This document shows positions 46,306-55,889 of a stretch of DNA of 64,000 bases, piece after piece (position 1 is the first letter of the stretch; every line of letters begins with the position of its first letter). Origin of the DNA: Mycobacterium sp. Marseille-P9652 (GTDB lineage: Bacteria; Actinomycetota; Actinomycetes; Mycobacteriales; Mycobacteriaceae); assembly GCF_902652685.1 (NCBI RefSeq), contig NZ_CACRUY010000005.1:87635-151634 (forward strand). Direction: 5' to 3'. Under the pieces are notes generated by a model, which had not been told where the DNA came from, did no database searches, and saw only the letters and a list, made by a program, of their open reading frames with translations. The position numbers and the translations under genes are program-made.

Positions 46306-47940
46306 GTGAGCAGGTTTACCGAGAAGATGTACCACAATGCCCGCACGACGACGACGGGCATGGTCACCGGTGAACCCCACGACCCGGTCCGCCATACCTG
46401 GGGCGAGGTGCACGAGCGCGCCCGCCGCATCGCCGGGGGGCTCGCCGCCGCGGGAATCGGCCTCGGCGACGCCGTCGGTGTGCTCGCCGGCTTCCCCGTC
46501 GAGATCGCGCCGACGGCGCAGGGCCTCTGGATGCGCGGCGCCAGCCTGACCATGCTGCACCAGCCCACGCCGCGCACCGACCTGGCCGTCTGGGCCGAGG
46601 ACACCATGACGGTGATCGGCATGATCGAGGCCAAGGCCGTCATCGTCTCCGAGCCGTTCACGGTGGCCATCCCGGTGCTCGAGGAGAAGGGCATCAAGGT
46701 CCTCACCGTCGCCGACCTGCTGGCGTCGGAGCCGATCGACCCGATCGAGGTGGGCGAGGACGACCTGGCGCTGATGCAGCTGACGTCCGGCTCGACCGGC
46801 TCGCCGAAGGCCGTGCAGATCACCCACCGCAACATCTACTCCAACGCCGAGGCGATGTTCATCGGCGCGGAGTACGACGTCGACAGGGACGTCATGGTCA
46901 GCTGGCTGCCCTGCTTCCACGACATGGGCATGGTCGGCTTCCTCACCATCCCGATGTACTTCGGCGCCGAACTGGTCAAGGTCACGCCGATGGACTTCCT
47001 GCGCGACACGCTGCTGTGGGCCAAGCTCATCGACAAGTACAAGGGCACCATGACCGCGGCGCCCAACTTCGCCTACGCGCTGCTGGCCAAGCGGTTGCGC
47101 CGCAACGCCAAGCCGGGCGACTTCGACCTGTCCACGCTGCGCTTCGCCCTGTCCGGTGCCGAGCCCGTCGAGCCGGCCGACGTCGAGGACCTGCTCGACG
47201 CCGGTAGGCCGTTCGGGCTGAGGCCGTCGGCCATCCTGCCGGCCTACGGCATGGCCGAGACGACGCTGGCCGTGTCCTTCTCCAAGTGCAACTCGGGTCT
47301 GGTGGTCGACGAGGTGGACGCTGACCTGTTGGCCGCCCTGCGCCGCGCCGTGCCTGCCAGCAAGGGCAACACCCGCCGCCTGGCCACCCTCGGACCGCTG
47401 CTCAAGGACCTCGAGGCGCGCATCATCGACGAGAACGGCAACGTGATGCCCGCGCGCGGCGTCGGCGTCATCGAGCTGCGCGGCGAGTCGCTGACGCCCG
47501 GCTACCTGACCATGGGCGGCTTCATCCCGGCGCAGGACGAGCACGGCTGGTACGACACCGGCGACCTCGGCTACCTCACCGAGGAGGGCCACATCGTCGT
47601 GTGCGGCCGCGTGAAGGACGTCATCATCATGGCCGGCCGCAACATCTATCCGACCGACATCGAGCGGGCCGCGTCCCGCGTCGAGGGCGTGCGGCCCGGG
47701 TGTGCGGTCGCGGTACGACTGGACGCCGGCCACTCGCGCGAGACGTTCGCCGTCGCCGTCGAGTCCAACGCGTGGCAGGACCCGGTCGAGGTGCGCCGCA
47801 TCGAGCACCAGGTCGCCCACGAGGTGGTCGCCGAGGTCGACGTCCGCCCGCGCAACGTCGTGGTGCTCGGCCCCGGGACCATTCCGAAGACGCCGTCGGG
47901 CAAGCTGCGCAGGTCGACGTCGGTCACGCTCGTCACGTAG
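46306..47940 (+). CDS. Acyl-CoA synthetase / fatty acyl-AMP ligase-like protein (pks16/Rv1013-like)
   Basis: 544 residues, ANL superfamily. Activates a carboxylic acid as acyl-adenylate. Seen: P-loop [16 protein letters not shown] at about 163-178, acyl-binding [25 protein letters not shown], hinge [22 protein letters not shown] and C-terminal catalytic Lys in [14 protein letters not shown] start preceded by GAGGAGG. In M. tuberculosis the counterpart is annotated pks16 although it is an adenylating enzyme, not a polyketide synthase. The lack of any ketosynthase shows the name is historical. Convergent with pth; a strong hairpin lies between them. Confidence 0.9.
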   Translation: MSRFTEKMYHNARTTTTGMVTGEPHDPVRHTWGEVHERARRIAGGLAAAGIGLGDAVGVLAGFPVEIAPTAQGLWMRGASLTMLHQPTPRTDLAVWAEDTMTVIGMIEAKAVIVSEPFTVAIPVLEEKGIKVLTVADLLASEPIDPIEVGEDDLALMQLTSGSTGSPKAVQITHRNIYSNAEAMFIGAEYDVDRDVMVSWLPCFHDMGMVGFLTIPMYFGAELVKVTPMDFLRDTLLWAKLIDKYKGTMTAAPNFAYALLAKRLRRNAKPGDFDLSTLRFALSGAEPVEPADVEDLLDAGRPFGLRPSAILPAYGMAETTLAVSFSKCNSGLVVDEVDADLLAALRRAVPASKGNTRRLATLGPLLKDLEARIIDENGNVMPARGVGVIELRGESLTPGYLTMGGFIPAQDEHGWYDTGDLGYLTEEGHIVVCGRVKDVIIMAGRNIYPTDIERAASRVEGVRPGCAVAVRLDAGHSRETFAVAVESNAWQDPVEVRRIEHQVAHEVVAEVDVRPRNVVVLGPGTIPKTPSGKLRRSTSVTLVT

Positions 47941-47950
47941 CTCCGGCGAG

Positions 47951-47977
47951 CTGGGGGTACCTCCCGCTTGCGGGGGA
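47951..47977. repeat. Short GC-rich palindromic element (GGGGGTACCTCCCGC-type)
   Basis: CTGGGGGTACCTCCCGC followed by TTGCGGGGGA contains a GGTACC core and a CCCGC/GCGGG hairpin. Similar words recur between genes in mycobacterial genomes (recalled, not searched), so it may be one copy of a dispersed intergenic element. It sits directly before the terminator hairpin. Confidence 0.4.
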
Positions 47978-47978
47978 A

Positions 47979-48020
47979 CGCAAAAGCACGTTGCGCACGG
48001 CGTGTCGCGGTGCTTTTGCG
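47979..48020. terminator. Convergent bidirectional terminator between acyl-CoA synthetase and pth genes
   Basis: Perfect 11-bp arms CGCAAAAGCAC (47979-47989) and GTGCTTTTGCG (48010-48020) with a 20-nt GC-rich loop that can fold further. The A/T tracts lie inside the stem, so either strand gives a hairpin with a U-rich side. Placement 39 bp after one stop and 15 bp from the other fits termination for both genes. Confidence 0.7.
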
Positions 48021-48034
48021 ACTGCTCGGCAGTG

Positions 48035-48610
48035 CTACCAGGCGTGGACGCGGTTCTGCGCGGGCTCCAGCCCCTCCTCGATCAGCAGCTCGGTGGCGTC
48101 GGCGGCCTGCTCGCAGATCGTCGGCACCTCGGCGCGCTCGGCGGCGGTGAAGTTCTCCAGCACGAACGCCGCCGGGTCCTTTCGCCCGGGCGGCCGGCCT
48201 ATCCCGATGCGGACGCGCTGAAACTCCTTGCTGCCCAACGCCGCAACGATCGAGCGCAGACCGTTGTGACCGCCCTCGCCGCCGCCGGTCTTGAGCCGGA
48301 TGCGGCCGAAGTCGAGGTCGAGGTCGTCGTGGATGACGATCAGGTCGCCCGGGGCCACGGAGTAGAACTTCGCCAACGGCCCGACCTGGCGGCCGGACTC
48401 GTTCATGTAGCAGCGCGGCTTGGCCAGCACCACGGCGTGGCCCGCCAGCCGCCCGGTGACGACCTCGGCGCCCGACTTCTTGTGCGCCTTGAACGTCGCG
48501 CCGAGGCGCGCGGCGAGCAGGTCGGCGACCATGAACCCGAGGTTGTGCCGGGTGCGGGCGTACCTGTCCCCGGGGTTGCCCAGGCCGACGACCAATAACG
48601 GCTCGGCCAC
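48035..48610 (-). CDS. pth: Peptidyl-tRNA hydrolase
   Basis: 191 residues. Releases tRNA from peptidyl-tRNA that drops off ribosomes. Seen: [21 protein letters not shown] with catalytic His22, [11 protein letters not shown] with the substrate Asn, [15 protein letters not shown] with the supporting Asp, and [12 protein letters not shown]. Co-directional with rplY 12 bp upstream. Gene order glmU-prsA-lpqT-rplY-pth matches M. tuberculosis Rv1018c-Rv1014c apart from an inserted P450/SDR pair. Confidence 0.96.
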   Translation of the reverse strand: MAEPLLVVGLGNPGDRYARTRHNLGFMVADLLAARLGATFKAHKKSGAEVVTGRLAGHAVVLAKPRCYMNESGRQVGPLAKFYSVAPGDLIVIHDDLDLDFGRIRLKTGGGEGGHNGLRSIVAALGSKEFQRVRIGIGRPPGRKDPAAFVLENFTAAERAEVPTICEQAADATELLIEEGLEPAQNRVHAW

Positions 48611-48622
48611 GGTGCGATCCGC

Positions 48623-49273
48623 CTACTCGGACTCTTCGGCCTCGGCCTCGGCCTCCGCCTCGGCTTCGGGCTCCTCGGCCTCGGCGGTTTCGCCGGCGCC
48701 CTCCTCGGCGAGTTCCTCCGCGCTGGGCGCGTTCACCACGTTGACCACCAGCAGCTCGGGGTCGGAGATCAGGTTGACGCCCCGGGGCAGCTCGACCTGG
48801 CCCGCGGTGATCTGGGTGCCCGCCTCGACGCCCTCGACCGAGACCGTCAACTGCTCGGGGATCGACAGGGCCTCCGCCTCGATCTCGATGGAGTTCGTCT
48901 CCTGGGTCACCAGGGTGTCGGGTCCCGCTTCGCCCTCGACGACGACGGTGACCTCGACGGTGACCTTCTCGCCGCGGCGCACGACCAGCAGGTCGGCGTG
49001 CTGGATGGTGCGGCGGATCGGGTGGATGTCCAGGGCCTTGGTCAGCGCCAGCTGCTCCTTGCCGTCGATGTCGAGGGTGAGGACGGCGTTGGTGCCGGCG
49101 TGGCGCAGCACGGCCGCGAAGTCGTGCCCGGGCAGCTCGAGGTGCTGCGGGTCGCTGCCGTGGCCGTAGAGGACGGCGGGGATTTTGCCCTCGCGGCGGG
49201 CGCGCCGGGACGCGCCCTTGCCGGTCTCGGCTCGCACCGCGACCTTGAGTTGATTGACGGCGGACTTGGCCAT
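48623..49273 (-). CDS. rplY: 50S ribosomal protein L25/general stress protein Ctc
   Basis: 216 residues. Binds 5S rRNA. N-terminal L25 domain (about 5-95) with [27 protein letters not shown], then the TL5/Ctc beta domain (about 100-185), and an acidic low-complexity tail of Glu/Ala repeats. Start at the ATG at 49273 behind the ribosome-binding site AGGAGCG. The two-domain Ctc form is usual for actinobacteria; the Glu-rich tail is variable among mycobacteria. An open frame extends upstream but has no supporting site. Confidence 0.95.
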   Translation of the reverse strand: MAKSAVNQLKVAVRAETGKGASRRARREGKIPAVLYGHGSDPQHLELPGHDFAAVLRHAGTNAVLTLDIDGKEQLALTKALDIHPIRRTIQHADLLVVRRGEKVTVEVTVVVEGEAGPDTLVTQETNSIEIEAEALSIPEQLTVSVEGVEAGTQITAGQVELPRGVNLISDPELLVVNVVNAPSAEELAEEGAGETAEAEEPEAEAEAEAEAEESE

Positions 49274-49463
49274 GTGTCGCTCCTGTGTGCTCGGCTCCGG
49301 GTTTTCGGGGGCACGGCCAGGGTCGCGACGATGTGTCGGTCTCCGTCGATAACGGTGCCGGAGCACCCTCGCCGTGACGCCCGGTCAGGGTAACGCACGC
49401 GCGCGGTACAGCGGAAATCGGCGAGTCACACCCGTCACATGCGCCGGCCGCGACGGGCGACGC

Positions 49464-50333
49464 TTACAGCGGGAACTTGGTGCCGGTGAGCCGCTCGGAG
49501 AGGTCCCAGAGGGCCGCGGCGGTCGCCGGGTCCTTGGCCCGTCTGCTACGCCCGACCGGTTGGGTGCGTCCGACGTAGCCGAACCGCGGACCGACGAACG
49601 TGTCGCCCGGCAGGTCCTGCGACGCCGCGTACAGCGTCTGCCGCGCACCGTAGTCGGCGTCGGTGGCGATCACCCGGGTCGCCGCCGACACCACGGCGTC
49701 GCTGAGCCTCTTCCCGGATGCGCCCTGCAGGTTGGTGTGCGAGTAGCCGGGGTGGGCGGCCAGGGACCGTAGCGGCGACCCCGCCGCGTCGAGCCGGCGC
49801 TGCAGTTCGCCGGTGAAGAGCAGGTTGGCCAGCTTCGACTGGCTGTAGGCCAGCCACGCGGAATATCGCCGGGTTTTCCAGTTCAGGTCGTCGAGGTCGA
49901 TGCGGCCCGGCCAGTGCGCCATCGATGACACCGTCACCACCCGGTCGGTGAGCTTGGGCAGCAGCAGGTTGGTCAGCGCGAAGTGCCCGAGGTGGTTGGT
50001 GCCGATCTGGCTCTCGAAGCCGTCGGCCGTCAGCGCGTACGGGGCGGCCATGATGCCTGCGTTGTTGATGAGGATGTCGGCCGCGTCCACCCCGTCGGCG
50101 AACTCGCGCACCGAGGCCAAATCCTGGAGGTCGAGCCGGCGCACCTCGACGTCACCGGACATCCGTCGCGCGGCGGCCTCGCCCTTGCCCGTGTTGCGGA
50201 CGGCCATGACGATCGTCGCGCCCACGCGTGCCAGCTCGCGGGCGGTCACCTCGCCCAGGCCGCCGTTCGCGCCGGTGATGATCACGGTGCGCCCGGCGAA
50301 CGACGGCAGATCCGATGCGGTCCAGTCAGCCAT
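49464..50333 (-). CDS. Short-chain dehydrogenase/reductase (retinol dehydrogenase-like)
   Basis: 289 residues from the ATG at 50333 (MADWTASDLPSF); a TTG at 50342 would add three. SDR motifs: cofactor loop ITGANGGLGEVTARELA, acidic residue in RRLDLQDL, NNAG, catalytic Ser in VVTVSSMAH and the Tyr-x3-Lys pair in YSQSK. The long C-terminal region after PGYSHTNLQG fits the retinol dehydrogenase/protochlorophyllide reductase-like branch. ATG overlaps the P450 stop by 8 bp, so co-translated; the pair could oxidise a lipid or sterol in sequence, substrate unknown. Confidence 0.88.
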   Translation of the reverse strand: MADWTASDLPSFAGRTVIITGANGGLGEVTARELARVGATIVMAVRNTGKGEAAARRMSGDVEVRRLDLQDLASVREFADGVDAADILINNAGIMAAPYALTADGFESQIGTNHLGHFALTNLLLPKLTDRVVTVSSMAHWPGRIDLDDLNWKTRRYSAWLAYSQSKLANLLFTGELQRRLDAAGSPLRSLAAHPGYSHTNLQGASGKRLSDAVVSAATRVIATDADYGARQTLYAASQDLPGDTFVGPRFGYVGRTQPVGRSRRAKDPATAAALWDLSERLTGTKFPL

Positions 50334-51576
50334 GCCTGACAACAGTAGTGACGTCGAATTCCAAAGGGACCGTGGTGGGTCCGGTGATGCCGTTCATCGA
50401 GGGCCACGGGGCGGGGCCGGCGAGACGGGCGTTGGGCATCCGCGTGGTGATCATGCGGAGCCCTTCGATCAGCTCGAGGCGCGCCAGGTGGGAGCCGAGG
50501 CAGTAGTGCACCCCGCCGCCGAAGGTCAGCATCGGCGGCTGTGCGTCTCGCGTGATGTCGAGCCGGTCGGGGTCGGCGTAGACGCCGGGGTCGCGGTTGG
50601 CCGAAGCGGTGTTGGCGCCGATCAGCGTGCCGGCGGGAATGCACACGCCGGCGATGACGACGTCCTCCGCCGCCCTCCGCAGGGTGCCGAAAACGATTGG
50701 GGCGTAACGCATCAACTCGTGCACCGCATTGGGCGCCAGCTCGGGGTGCGCGGCGAGTAGGGCCCATTGGTCCGGGTGCTCGGCCAACGCCTGAATTGCG
50801 GCGGCCAGCTGGTTGCGGGTGGTGTCCGTGCCGGCGCCGAGCAGCGTGGCGCAGAGCATGAGCAACTCGTCGTGGGTGAGCCTGTCGCCTTGGTCTTCGC
50901 AGCGGATCAGGTCGGAGATCAGGTCATCGGACAGCGCCGCCCTCCGCCGCGCGATCAGGTCTTCGAGGTACGCGTCGAGTTCCTCCCACGCCGCCAGGAT
51001 GGCCGGCCCGTCCTCGGCGGCGTTCCACTCGAACAGCTTCTTGATGTCGTCGACCCAGGCCGAGAACAGGTGCCAGTCCTCGGCGGGGGCGCCCAGGAGC
51101 GCGCAGATGACGGGCGTGGGGTAGCGGCGCGCGATGTCCGACACGACGTCGCAGTGCCCGGCGGGGGCGACGGCGTCCACCAGGCCCGTGATCACCTCGA
51201 CGATGACCCCGCGCAGCCGCTCGGCGCCGCGGGGCGCGAAAGCCTTGGACACGATCCGGCGCAGCCGGTGATGCGTTTCGCCGTCGACACCCAGGATGTT
51301 GCTGGTCGCCCGGTCCCACAGCGGTCCCGAGGTGATGCCCTGCAGGTCGAGCCCGAGGCCGTGCGCCGTGACGAATCGGCTGTCGCGCAACACGGTGTGG
51401 ACCAGCTCGTAACTCAGCACATGGGGGCCGTGGTCGCTCATCGCGATGGGCGCCTGCCGGCGGGCGTCAGCGAGTACGCAGTGGGCGTCATTTGGATCCG
51501 TGAGGTGCTCGTAGGCGATTGTGGGCAGGTCGGCCTGGAAAACGCTCTGGGCGGGGGTTGTTTCGGTTGTGGTCAT
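50326..51576 (-). CDS. Cytochrome P450
   Basis: 416 residues. Haem monooxygenase. I-helix oxygen-activation motif AGTDTTRNQ, K-helix ExxR in ELMRYAP, PERF-like DPDRLDITRD and the haem-Cys loop FGGGVHYCLGSHLARLE. ATG at 51576 gives MTTTETTPAQS; the longer open frame reads into the intergenic region. No signal or membrane anchor, so cytosolic. First gene of a two-gene unit with the SDR, absent at this position in M. tuberculosis (recalled gene order). CYP family cannot be assigned without comparison. Confidence 0.92.
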   Translation of the reverse strand: MTTTETTPAQSVFQADLPTIAYEHLTDPNDAHCVLADARRQAPIAMSDHGPHVLSYELVHTVLRDSRFVTAHGLGLDLQGITSGPLWDRATSNILGVDGETHHRLRRIVSKAFAPRGAERLRGVIVEVITGLVDAVAPAGHCDVVSDIARRYPTPVICALLGAPAEDWHLFSAWVDDIKKLFEWNAAEDGPAILAAWEELDAYLEDLIARRRAALSDDLISDLIRCEDQGDRLTHDELLMLCATLLGAGTDTTRNQLAAAIQALAEHPDQWALLAAHPELAPNAVHELMRYAPIVFGTLRRAAEDVVIAGVCIPAGTLIGANTASANRDPGVYADPDRLDITRDAQPPMLTFGGGVHYCLGSHLARLELIEGLRMITTRMPNARLAGPAPWPSMNGITGPTTVPLEFDVTTVVRHG

Positions 51577-51772
51577 GATCCGACTATCGGTCCTCGGGCG
51601 GGCAAGACCATCCGCTGTAACGCGCAAATGTGCAGAGCCGACCGCGTAGACGCGCGCGGTCCGGCGCCCCGGGATCTGCGCGGTCTGGCGGATGTTTTGC
51701 GCGTTGTCGGCGGCGATGCTGGCTACCATGGGCCAACACGCGGAGATGCCGCAGCTGGCCCAACGAGCCCAA

Positions 51773-52414
51773 TCACTTCCGCGCGACCACAAACCCCTTG
51801 ATGATCGCCTCGATATCGGAGGACTCCGCGACGGCCTGGTCGGCGAGGCTCGTGATCGTCAGCTGCACCAGGTACCGCTGGTTGGCGGGCGGCGACCCGG
51901 TGGGAATGACGATCCGATTCCAGCTATGCAGCCGAACGCCGTCGGCGTCGTAGCTGCCCTGGAGCTCCGACGACGGAAACCCATTGAAGTCGGCGTTCGA
52001 GGCGTCCAATTGCTTGAAGTTCTCGAACAATTGGGCGTCGTCGTTGCCGTGCTTGATCACCTGGGCCGGGTCGAAGTTGCCGGTCAACTGAAACACCACC
52101 AGCCGCGCGGTCGGGAACTTGCCGCCCTTGGACATCATCACGGTCTCGGGCCTGATCCTCGGGTTGTTCGCCAACTGCCAGCCGGGCGGCGTGGGGATCG
52201 CCACGGTGAGGTCGGGAATCGAATTAGGCGCGACCTGTTTGCCGGTGACCCCGATGCCCTGCAGGTACTGCGACAGCGGGACGGGCTTCTCGGTGGTGGT
52301 GCTGGTGGTGGGCGCCGAACTCTTCGACCAAATAGACTGATAGTCAGGCGGTTTCGTCTCACACGCGCCCGAAAACAACGCAAGCGCGACAACCGCGGCG
52401 GGCAGCGATCTCAC
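51773..52414 (-). CDS. lpqT: Lipoprotein LpqT
   Basis: 213 residues from a GTG at 52414. Signal peptide RSLPAAVVALALFSGAC with lipobox SGAC at Cys18. The mature part begins with a Thr/Ser-rich linker, then a LpqN/LpqT-family domain with IPTPPGWQ, TARLVVFQLTG, FPSSELQGSY and a C-terminal helix ESSDIEAIIKGF. Anchored on the outer face of the cytoplasmic membrane; function unknown. The stop of prsA is 5 bp upstream, so the three genes glmU, prsA and lpqT are an operon, as in M. tuberculosis. Confidence 0.88.
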   Translation of the reverse strand: MRSLPAAVVALALFSGACETKPPDYQSIWSKSSAPTTSTTTEKPVPLSQYLQGIGVTGKQVAPNSIPDLTVAIPTPPGWQLANNPRIRPETVMMSKGGKFPTARLVVFQLTGNFDPAQVIKHGNDDAQLFENFKQLDASNADFNGFPSSELQGSYDADGVRLHSWNRIVIPTGSPPANQRYLVQLTITSLADQAVAESSDIEAIIKGFVVARK

Positions 52415-52419
52415 AGAAT

Positions 52420-53400
52420 CTAGGCGTCCCCGTCGAAAAGCCCTGTCACCGAACCGTTTTCGAACACCGCGCGAATGGTGCTGGCCAGCAGCGGAGCGAT
52501 CGACAGGACGGTGAGCTGGGGGAAGCGCTTCTCCTCCCCGATCGGCAAAGTGTTGGTGACGATCACCTCGCGGGCCCCGCACGCCGCCAGGCGTTCGGCG
52601 GCCGGGTCGGACAGCACGCCGTGGGTCGCCGCGATGATGACGTCGCTGGCACCGGCGTCGTGCAGCAGCTTGACCGCGCCCGCGATGGTGCCGCCGGTGT
52701 CGATCATGTCGTCGATCAACACGCAGCACCGGCCCGCGACCTCGCCGACGACCCGGTTCGACACCACCTGGTTGGGCACCCGGGGGTCGCGGGTCTTGTG
52801 GATGAAGGCCAGCGGGACGCCGCCCAGCGCGTCGGCCCACTTCTCGGCGATGCGCACCCGGCCGGAGTCGGGGGAGACCACCACCATGTCCCCGTCCGGG
52901 TAGTTGTCCCGGATGTAGCCCGTCAGCAGGTTCTGTCCGCGCATGTGGTCGACGGGCCCGTCGAAGAAGCCCTGGATCTGGTCGGTGTGAAGGTCGACGG
53001 TGACGATCCGGTCGGCGCCCGCGGTCTTCAACAAATCCGCCACCAACCGCGCCGAGATCGGCTCGCGGCCCCGGTGCTTCTTGTCCTGACGCGCATAGGG
53101 ATAGAACGGCATGACCGCGGTGATGCGCTTGGCGCTGCCCCGCTTGAGGGCGTCGATCATGATCAGCTGTTCCATCAGCCACTGGTTGACCGGCGCCGGC
53201 GCCGACTGCAGGACAAAGGCGTCGCACCCGCGCACCGACTCCTGGAAGCGCACGAAGATCTCGCCGTTGGCGAAGTCCCGCGCGGTCTGCGCGGTGACGT
53301 GGACGTCGAGTTCCTTGGCGACCTGCTCGGCCAGCTCGGGATGCGCGCGCCCGGAAAAAAGCATCAGGTTCTTGCGGTTGTCGGTCCAGTCGTGGCTCAA
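52420..53400 (-). CDS. prsA: Ribose-phosphate pyrophosphokinase
   Basis: 326 residues from a TTG at 53400 (MSHDWTDNRKNLMLFSG), the length of M. tuberculosis PrsA; an ATG at 53442 would add 14. Makes phosphoribosyl pyrophosphate for nucleotides and, in mycobacteria, decaprenyl-phosphoryl-arabinose. Seen: PYARQDKKHRGREPISA, VVSPDSGRVRIAEKW and the PRPP-binding loop VLIDDMIDTGGTIAGA. Lies between glmU (67 bp upstream) and lpqT. Confidence 0.95.
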   Translation of the reverse strand: MSHDWTDNRKNLMLFSGRAHPELAEQVAKELDVHVTAQTARDFANGEIFVRFQESVRGCDAFVLQSAPAPVNQWLMEQLIMIDALKRGSAKRITAVMPFYPYARQDKKHRGREPISARLVADLLKTAGADRIVTVDLHTDQIQGFFDGPVDHMRGQNLLTGYIRDNYPDGDMVVVSPDSGRVRIAEKWADALGGVPLAFIHKTRDPRVPNQVVSNRVVGEVAGRCCVLIDDMIDTGGTIAGAVKLLHDAGASDVIIAATHGVLSDPAAERLAACGAREVIVTNTLPIGEEKRFPQLTVLSIAPLLASTIRAVFENGSVTGLFDGDA

Positions 53401-53467
53401 CGCACTGCCCTCGCCGTTCGGATCAAATGGACGCCCCATCGTACGTGACGGGCATGGATGCGCCGGT

Positions 53468-54931
53468 TCACGGCGCCGGGTCGCCCTCTGGTTCCTGAGC
53501 GGCCCGCTCCGCCGCCTTGGCGGCGGCGCTGCCCGGCCGCTTGCGCCGCACCCAGCCCTCGATGTTGCGTTGCGGCCCCGCCGACACCGCCAGCGCACCG
53601 GGCGGGACGTCCTCGCGGATGACCGTCCCGGCGCCGGTGTAGGCCCCGTCGCCCACCGTCACCGGGGCGACGAACATGGTGTCCGATCCGGTGCGCACGT
53701 GCGAGCCGATCGTGGTGCGGCTCTTGGACTCGCCGTCGTAGTTGACGAACACGCTCGACGCGCCGATGTTGCTGTGCTCGCCGATGTCGGCGTCGCCGAC
53801 GTAGGTCAGGTGCGGCACCTTGGTGCCGGCGCCGATGGTGGAGTTCTTGGTCTCGACGAACGCGCCGAGCTTCCCGTCGGCGCCCAGTTCCGTCCCGGGC
53901 CGCAGGTAGGTGAACGGGCCGACCGTCGCGCCGGCGCCGATCGACGACGCCGTCCCATGGGTGCGCACGACGGACGCGCCGTCGCCGACGGACACGTCGG
54001 TCAGGGTCGTCGACGGGCCGATGTCGCACCCGGCGCCGACCTGCGTGCGGCCCATCAGCTGAGTCCCGGGGTGGACGACGGTGTCGCGGCCGATCGTGAC
54101 GTCGACGTCGATCCAGGTGCTGGCCGGGTCGACGATCGTGACCCCGGCCATCTGGTGCGCGGCGACGATCCGACGGTTCAGCTCGGCGCCGAGCTGCGCC
54201 AGCTGGACGCGGTTGTTGACGCCGGCGACCAGCGCGCTGTCGTCGACGTGCCGGGCGTGCACGGCGTGGCCGTCGCCGCGCAGGATGCCGATGACGTCGG
54301 TGAGGTAGAGCTCGTGCTGGGCGTTGTCGGAACTCAGCCGGCTCAGCGCCGAGCGCAGCGCCGCCGTGTCGAAGGCGTAGACGCCGGCGTTGACCTCGCG
54401 GATCTCGCGCTGCGACTCGGTGGCGTCGGCGTGTTCGACGATCGCCATGACCTCGTTGTCCTGGGTGCGCAGGATGCGCCCGTAGCCGGACGGGTCGACG
54501 AGCGTCGTGGTCAGCACCGTGACGGCCGCGGGCGCCGCGCCGTGGGCGGCGACGAGCCCGGCCAGGGTGTCGGCGTCGAGCAGCGGGGTGTCGCCGGAGG
54601 TGACGACGACGACACCGGCGTAGTCGTCCGGCAGGGCGGACAACCCGCACAGGACCGCGTGGCCGGTGCCGCGGGGCTTGTCCTGCAGCGCGACGTCGAT
54701 CGCGCGGCCGAAGGTGTCGGCCAGCTCGGCGACCAGCGGCTCGATGCGCTGGTGCTCGTGGCCGAGGACCACGACCAGGTGCCGGGGCGCCACCTTGGCG
54801 ATGGCGTGCAGCGAGTGTGCGAGCATGCTGCGCCCGGCGATGGTGTGCAGCACCTTCGGGGTGTCGGACCGCATTCGGGTGCCGGGTCCGGCCGCGAGGA
54901 CCAGTACCGCGGTGTCACCACGAAACGCCAT
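53468..54931 (-). CDS. glmU: Bifunctional GlcNAc-1-phosphate uridyltransferase/glucosamine-1-phosphate acetyltransferase
   Basis: 487 residues. Forms UDP-GlcNAc for peptidoglycan. N-terminal pyrophosphorylase (about 1-235) with [18 protein letters not shown] and [12 protein letters not shown]-terminal left-handed beta-helix (about 260-460) with hexapeptide repeats and [27 protein letters not shown] carrying acetyltransferase residues. ATG at 54931 chosen ([15 protein letters not shown]). tRNA-Gln lies 90 bp upstream on the same strand. The Ala/Glu-rich basic tail is a common mycobacterial extension. Confidence 0.96.
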   Translation of the reverse strand: MAFRGDTAVLVLAAGPGTRMRSDTPKVLHTIAGRSMLAHSLHAIAKVAPRHLVVVLGHEHQRIEPLVAELADTFGRAIDVALQDKPRGTGHAVLCGLSALPDDYAGVVVVTSGDTPLLDADTLAGLVAAHGAAPAAVTVLTTTLVDPSGYGRILRTQDNEVMAIVEHADATESQREIREVNAGVYAFDTAALRSALSRLSSDNAQHELYLTDVIGILRGDGHAVHARHVDDSALVAGVNNRVQLAQLGAELNRRIVAAHQMAGVTIVDPASTWIDVDVTIGRDTVVHPGTQLMGRTQVGAGCDIGPSTTLTDVSVGDGASVVRTHGTASSIGAGATVGPFTYLRPGTELGADGKLGAFVETKNSTIGAGTKVPHLTYVGDADIGEHSNIGASSVFVNYDGESKSRTTIGSHVRTGSDTMFVAPVTVGDGAYTGAGTVIREDVPPGALAVSAGPQRNIEGWVRRKRPGSAAAKAAERAAQEPEGDPAP

Positions 54932-55021
54932 GGATATCCTTTCGTGCGCGAGCGTGCGTGTTTGCACACCGACACGCCGTCAACGGTGTCATTTCATGCA
55001 CGCTCGCGGCAAGAAGCGGGC

Positions 55022-55092
55022 TCCGTCGCCAGGACTCGAACCTGAACTATCTGAACCAAAATCAGAGGTGCTGCCGATTACACCACGACGGA
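55022..55092 (-). tRNA. tRNA-Gln (anticodon TTG)
   Basis: 71-nt cloverleaf on the minus strand. Acceptor arms TCCGTCG and CGACGGA pair over seven bases; the anticodon stem TCTGA/TCAGA encloses loop TTTTGGT with anticodon TTG (Gln, CAA codons); the T loop is GGTTCGAGTCC. CCA is not encoded. It lies between glmU and the divergent TetR gene, the position of a tRNA-Gln in M. tuberculosis. Confidence 0.95.
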
Positions 55093-55153
55093 TTGCGCCA
55101 CCAAGACTCTAGACGGGATCGGCCCTCGCGCACGAACCGATACGCTGACTGAC

Positions 55154-55813
55154 GTGGCGGTTCCGGACTCCTCGACGCAGAAAGAGCCCGACAAAGAGGT
55201 GCGCGCGCCACGCGCCCGGATGACCGGAACCGAGCGCCGGCAGCAACTCATCGGCATCGCCCGCTCGCTGTTCGCCGAGCGCGGCTACGAGGGCACCTCG
55301 ATCGAGGAGATCGCCCAGCGCGCCAACGTGTCCAAGCCGGTGGTCTACGAACACTTCGGCGGCAAGGAGGGCCTGTACGCCGTCGTCGTCGACCGCGAGA
55401 TGTCCGCGCTGCTCGACGGCATCACCTCGTCGCTGACGAACAACCGGTCCCGGGTGCGGGTCGAGCGCGTCGCGCTCGCGCTGCTCACCTATGTCGAGGA
55501 GCGCACCGACGGGTTCCGGATCATGATCCGCGACTCGCCGGCCGCCATCAATTCGGGCACGTACTCGAGCCTGCTCAACGACGCCGTCAACCAGGTCAGC
55601 TCCATCCTGGCCGGCGACTTCGCCCGCCGTGGCCTGGACCCGGAGCTGGCGCCGCTGTACGCGCAGGCGCTGGTGGGGTCGGTGTCGATGACGGCCCAGT
55701 GGTGGCTGGACACGCGCGAGCCCAAGAAAGAGGTGGTGGCCGCGCACCTGGTCAACCTCATGTGGAACGGCCTGACCCACCTCGAGGCCGACCCGCGGCT
55801 GAAGGACGAGTAG
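55154..55813 (+). CDS. TetR-family regulator of the mfd-mazG region (Rv1019-like)
   Basis: 219 residues from a GTG at 55154, or 197 from the internal ATG at 55220 (MTGTERRQQLIG), the length of M. tuberculosis Rv1019. Helix-turn-helix TSIEEIAQRANVSKPVVYEHFGGKEGLYA at about 50-78; ligand domain with FRIMIRDSPAAINSG and AQWWLDTREPKKEV. Rv1019 is described as autoregulated and linked to the neighbouring mfd and mazG genes (recalled), which are also neighbours here. A small secreted-protein gene lies between the regulator and mfd in this genome. Confidence 0.9.
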   Translation: MAVPDSSTQKEPDKEVRAPRARMTGTERRQQLIGIARSLFAERGYEGTSIEEIAQRANVSKPVVYEHFGGKEGLYAVVVDREMSALLDGITSSLTNNRSRVRVERVALALLTYVEERTDGFRIMIRDSPAAINSGTYSSLLNDAVNQVSSILAGDFARRGLDPELAPLYAQALVGSVSMTAQWWLDTREPKKEVVAAHLVNLMWNGLTHLEADPRLKDE

Positions 55814-55889
55814 CGGCGCAAGAAGTTTGCAAGCGCCTGTTGCTGTGATCCGTTGCAATGCCGGATCAGCCAGCACAGGAGGAGTCAAC

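Noticed and set aside
46106-46309. 67-residue frame (MTNTGKQFQTSG...) between ispE and the acyl-CoA synthetase
   Set aside because: Weak start, no motif, and it overlaps the synthetase start; the strong ribosome-binding site nearby belongs to the eight-codon ORF at 46096.
46306-47940. Polyketide synthase, as the traditional name pks16 implies
   Set aside because: The protein is only an ANL-type adenylating enzyme; no ketosynthase, acyltransferase or carrier domain is present.
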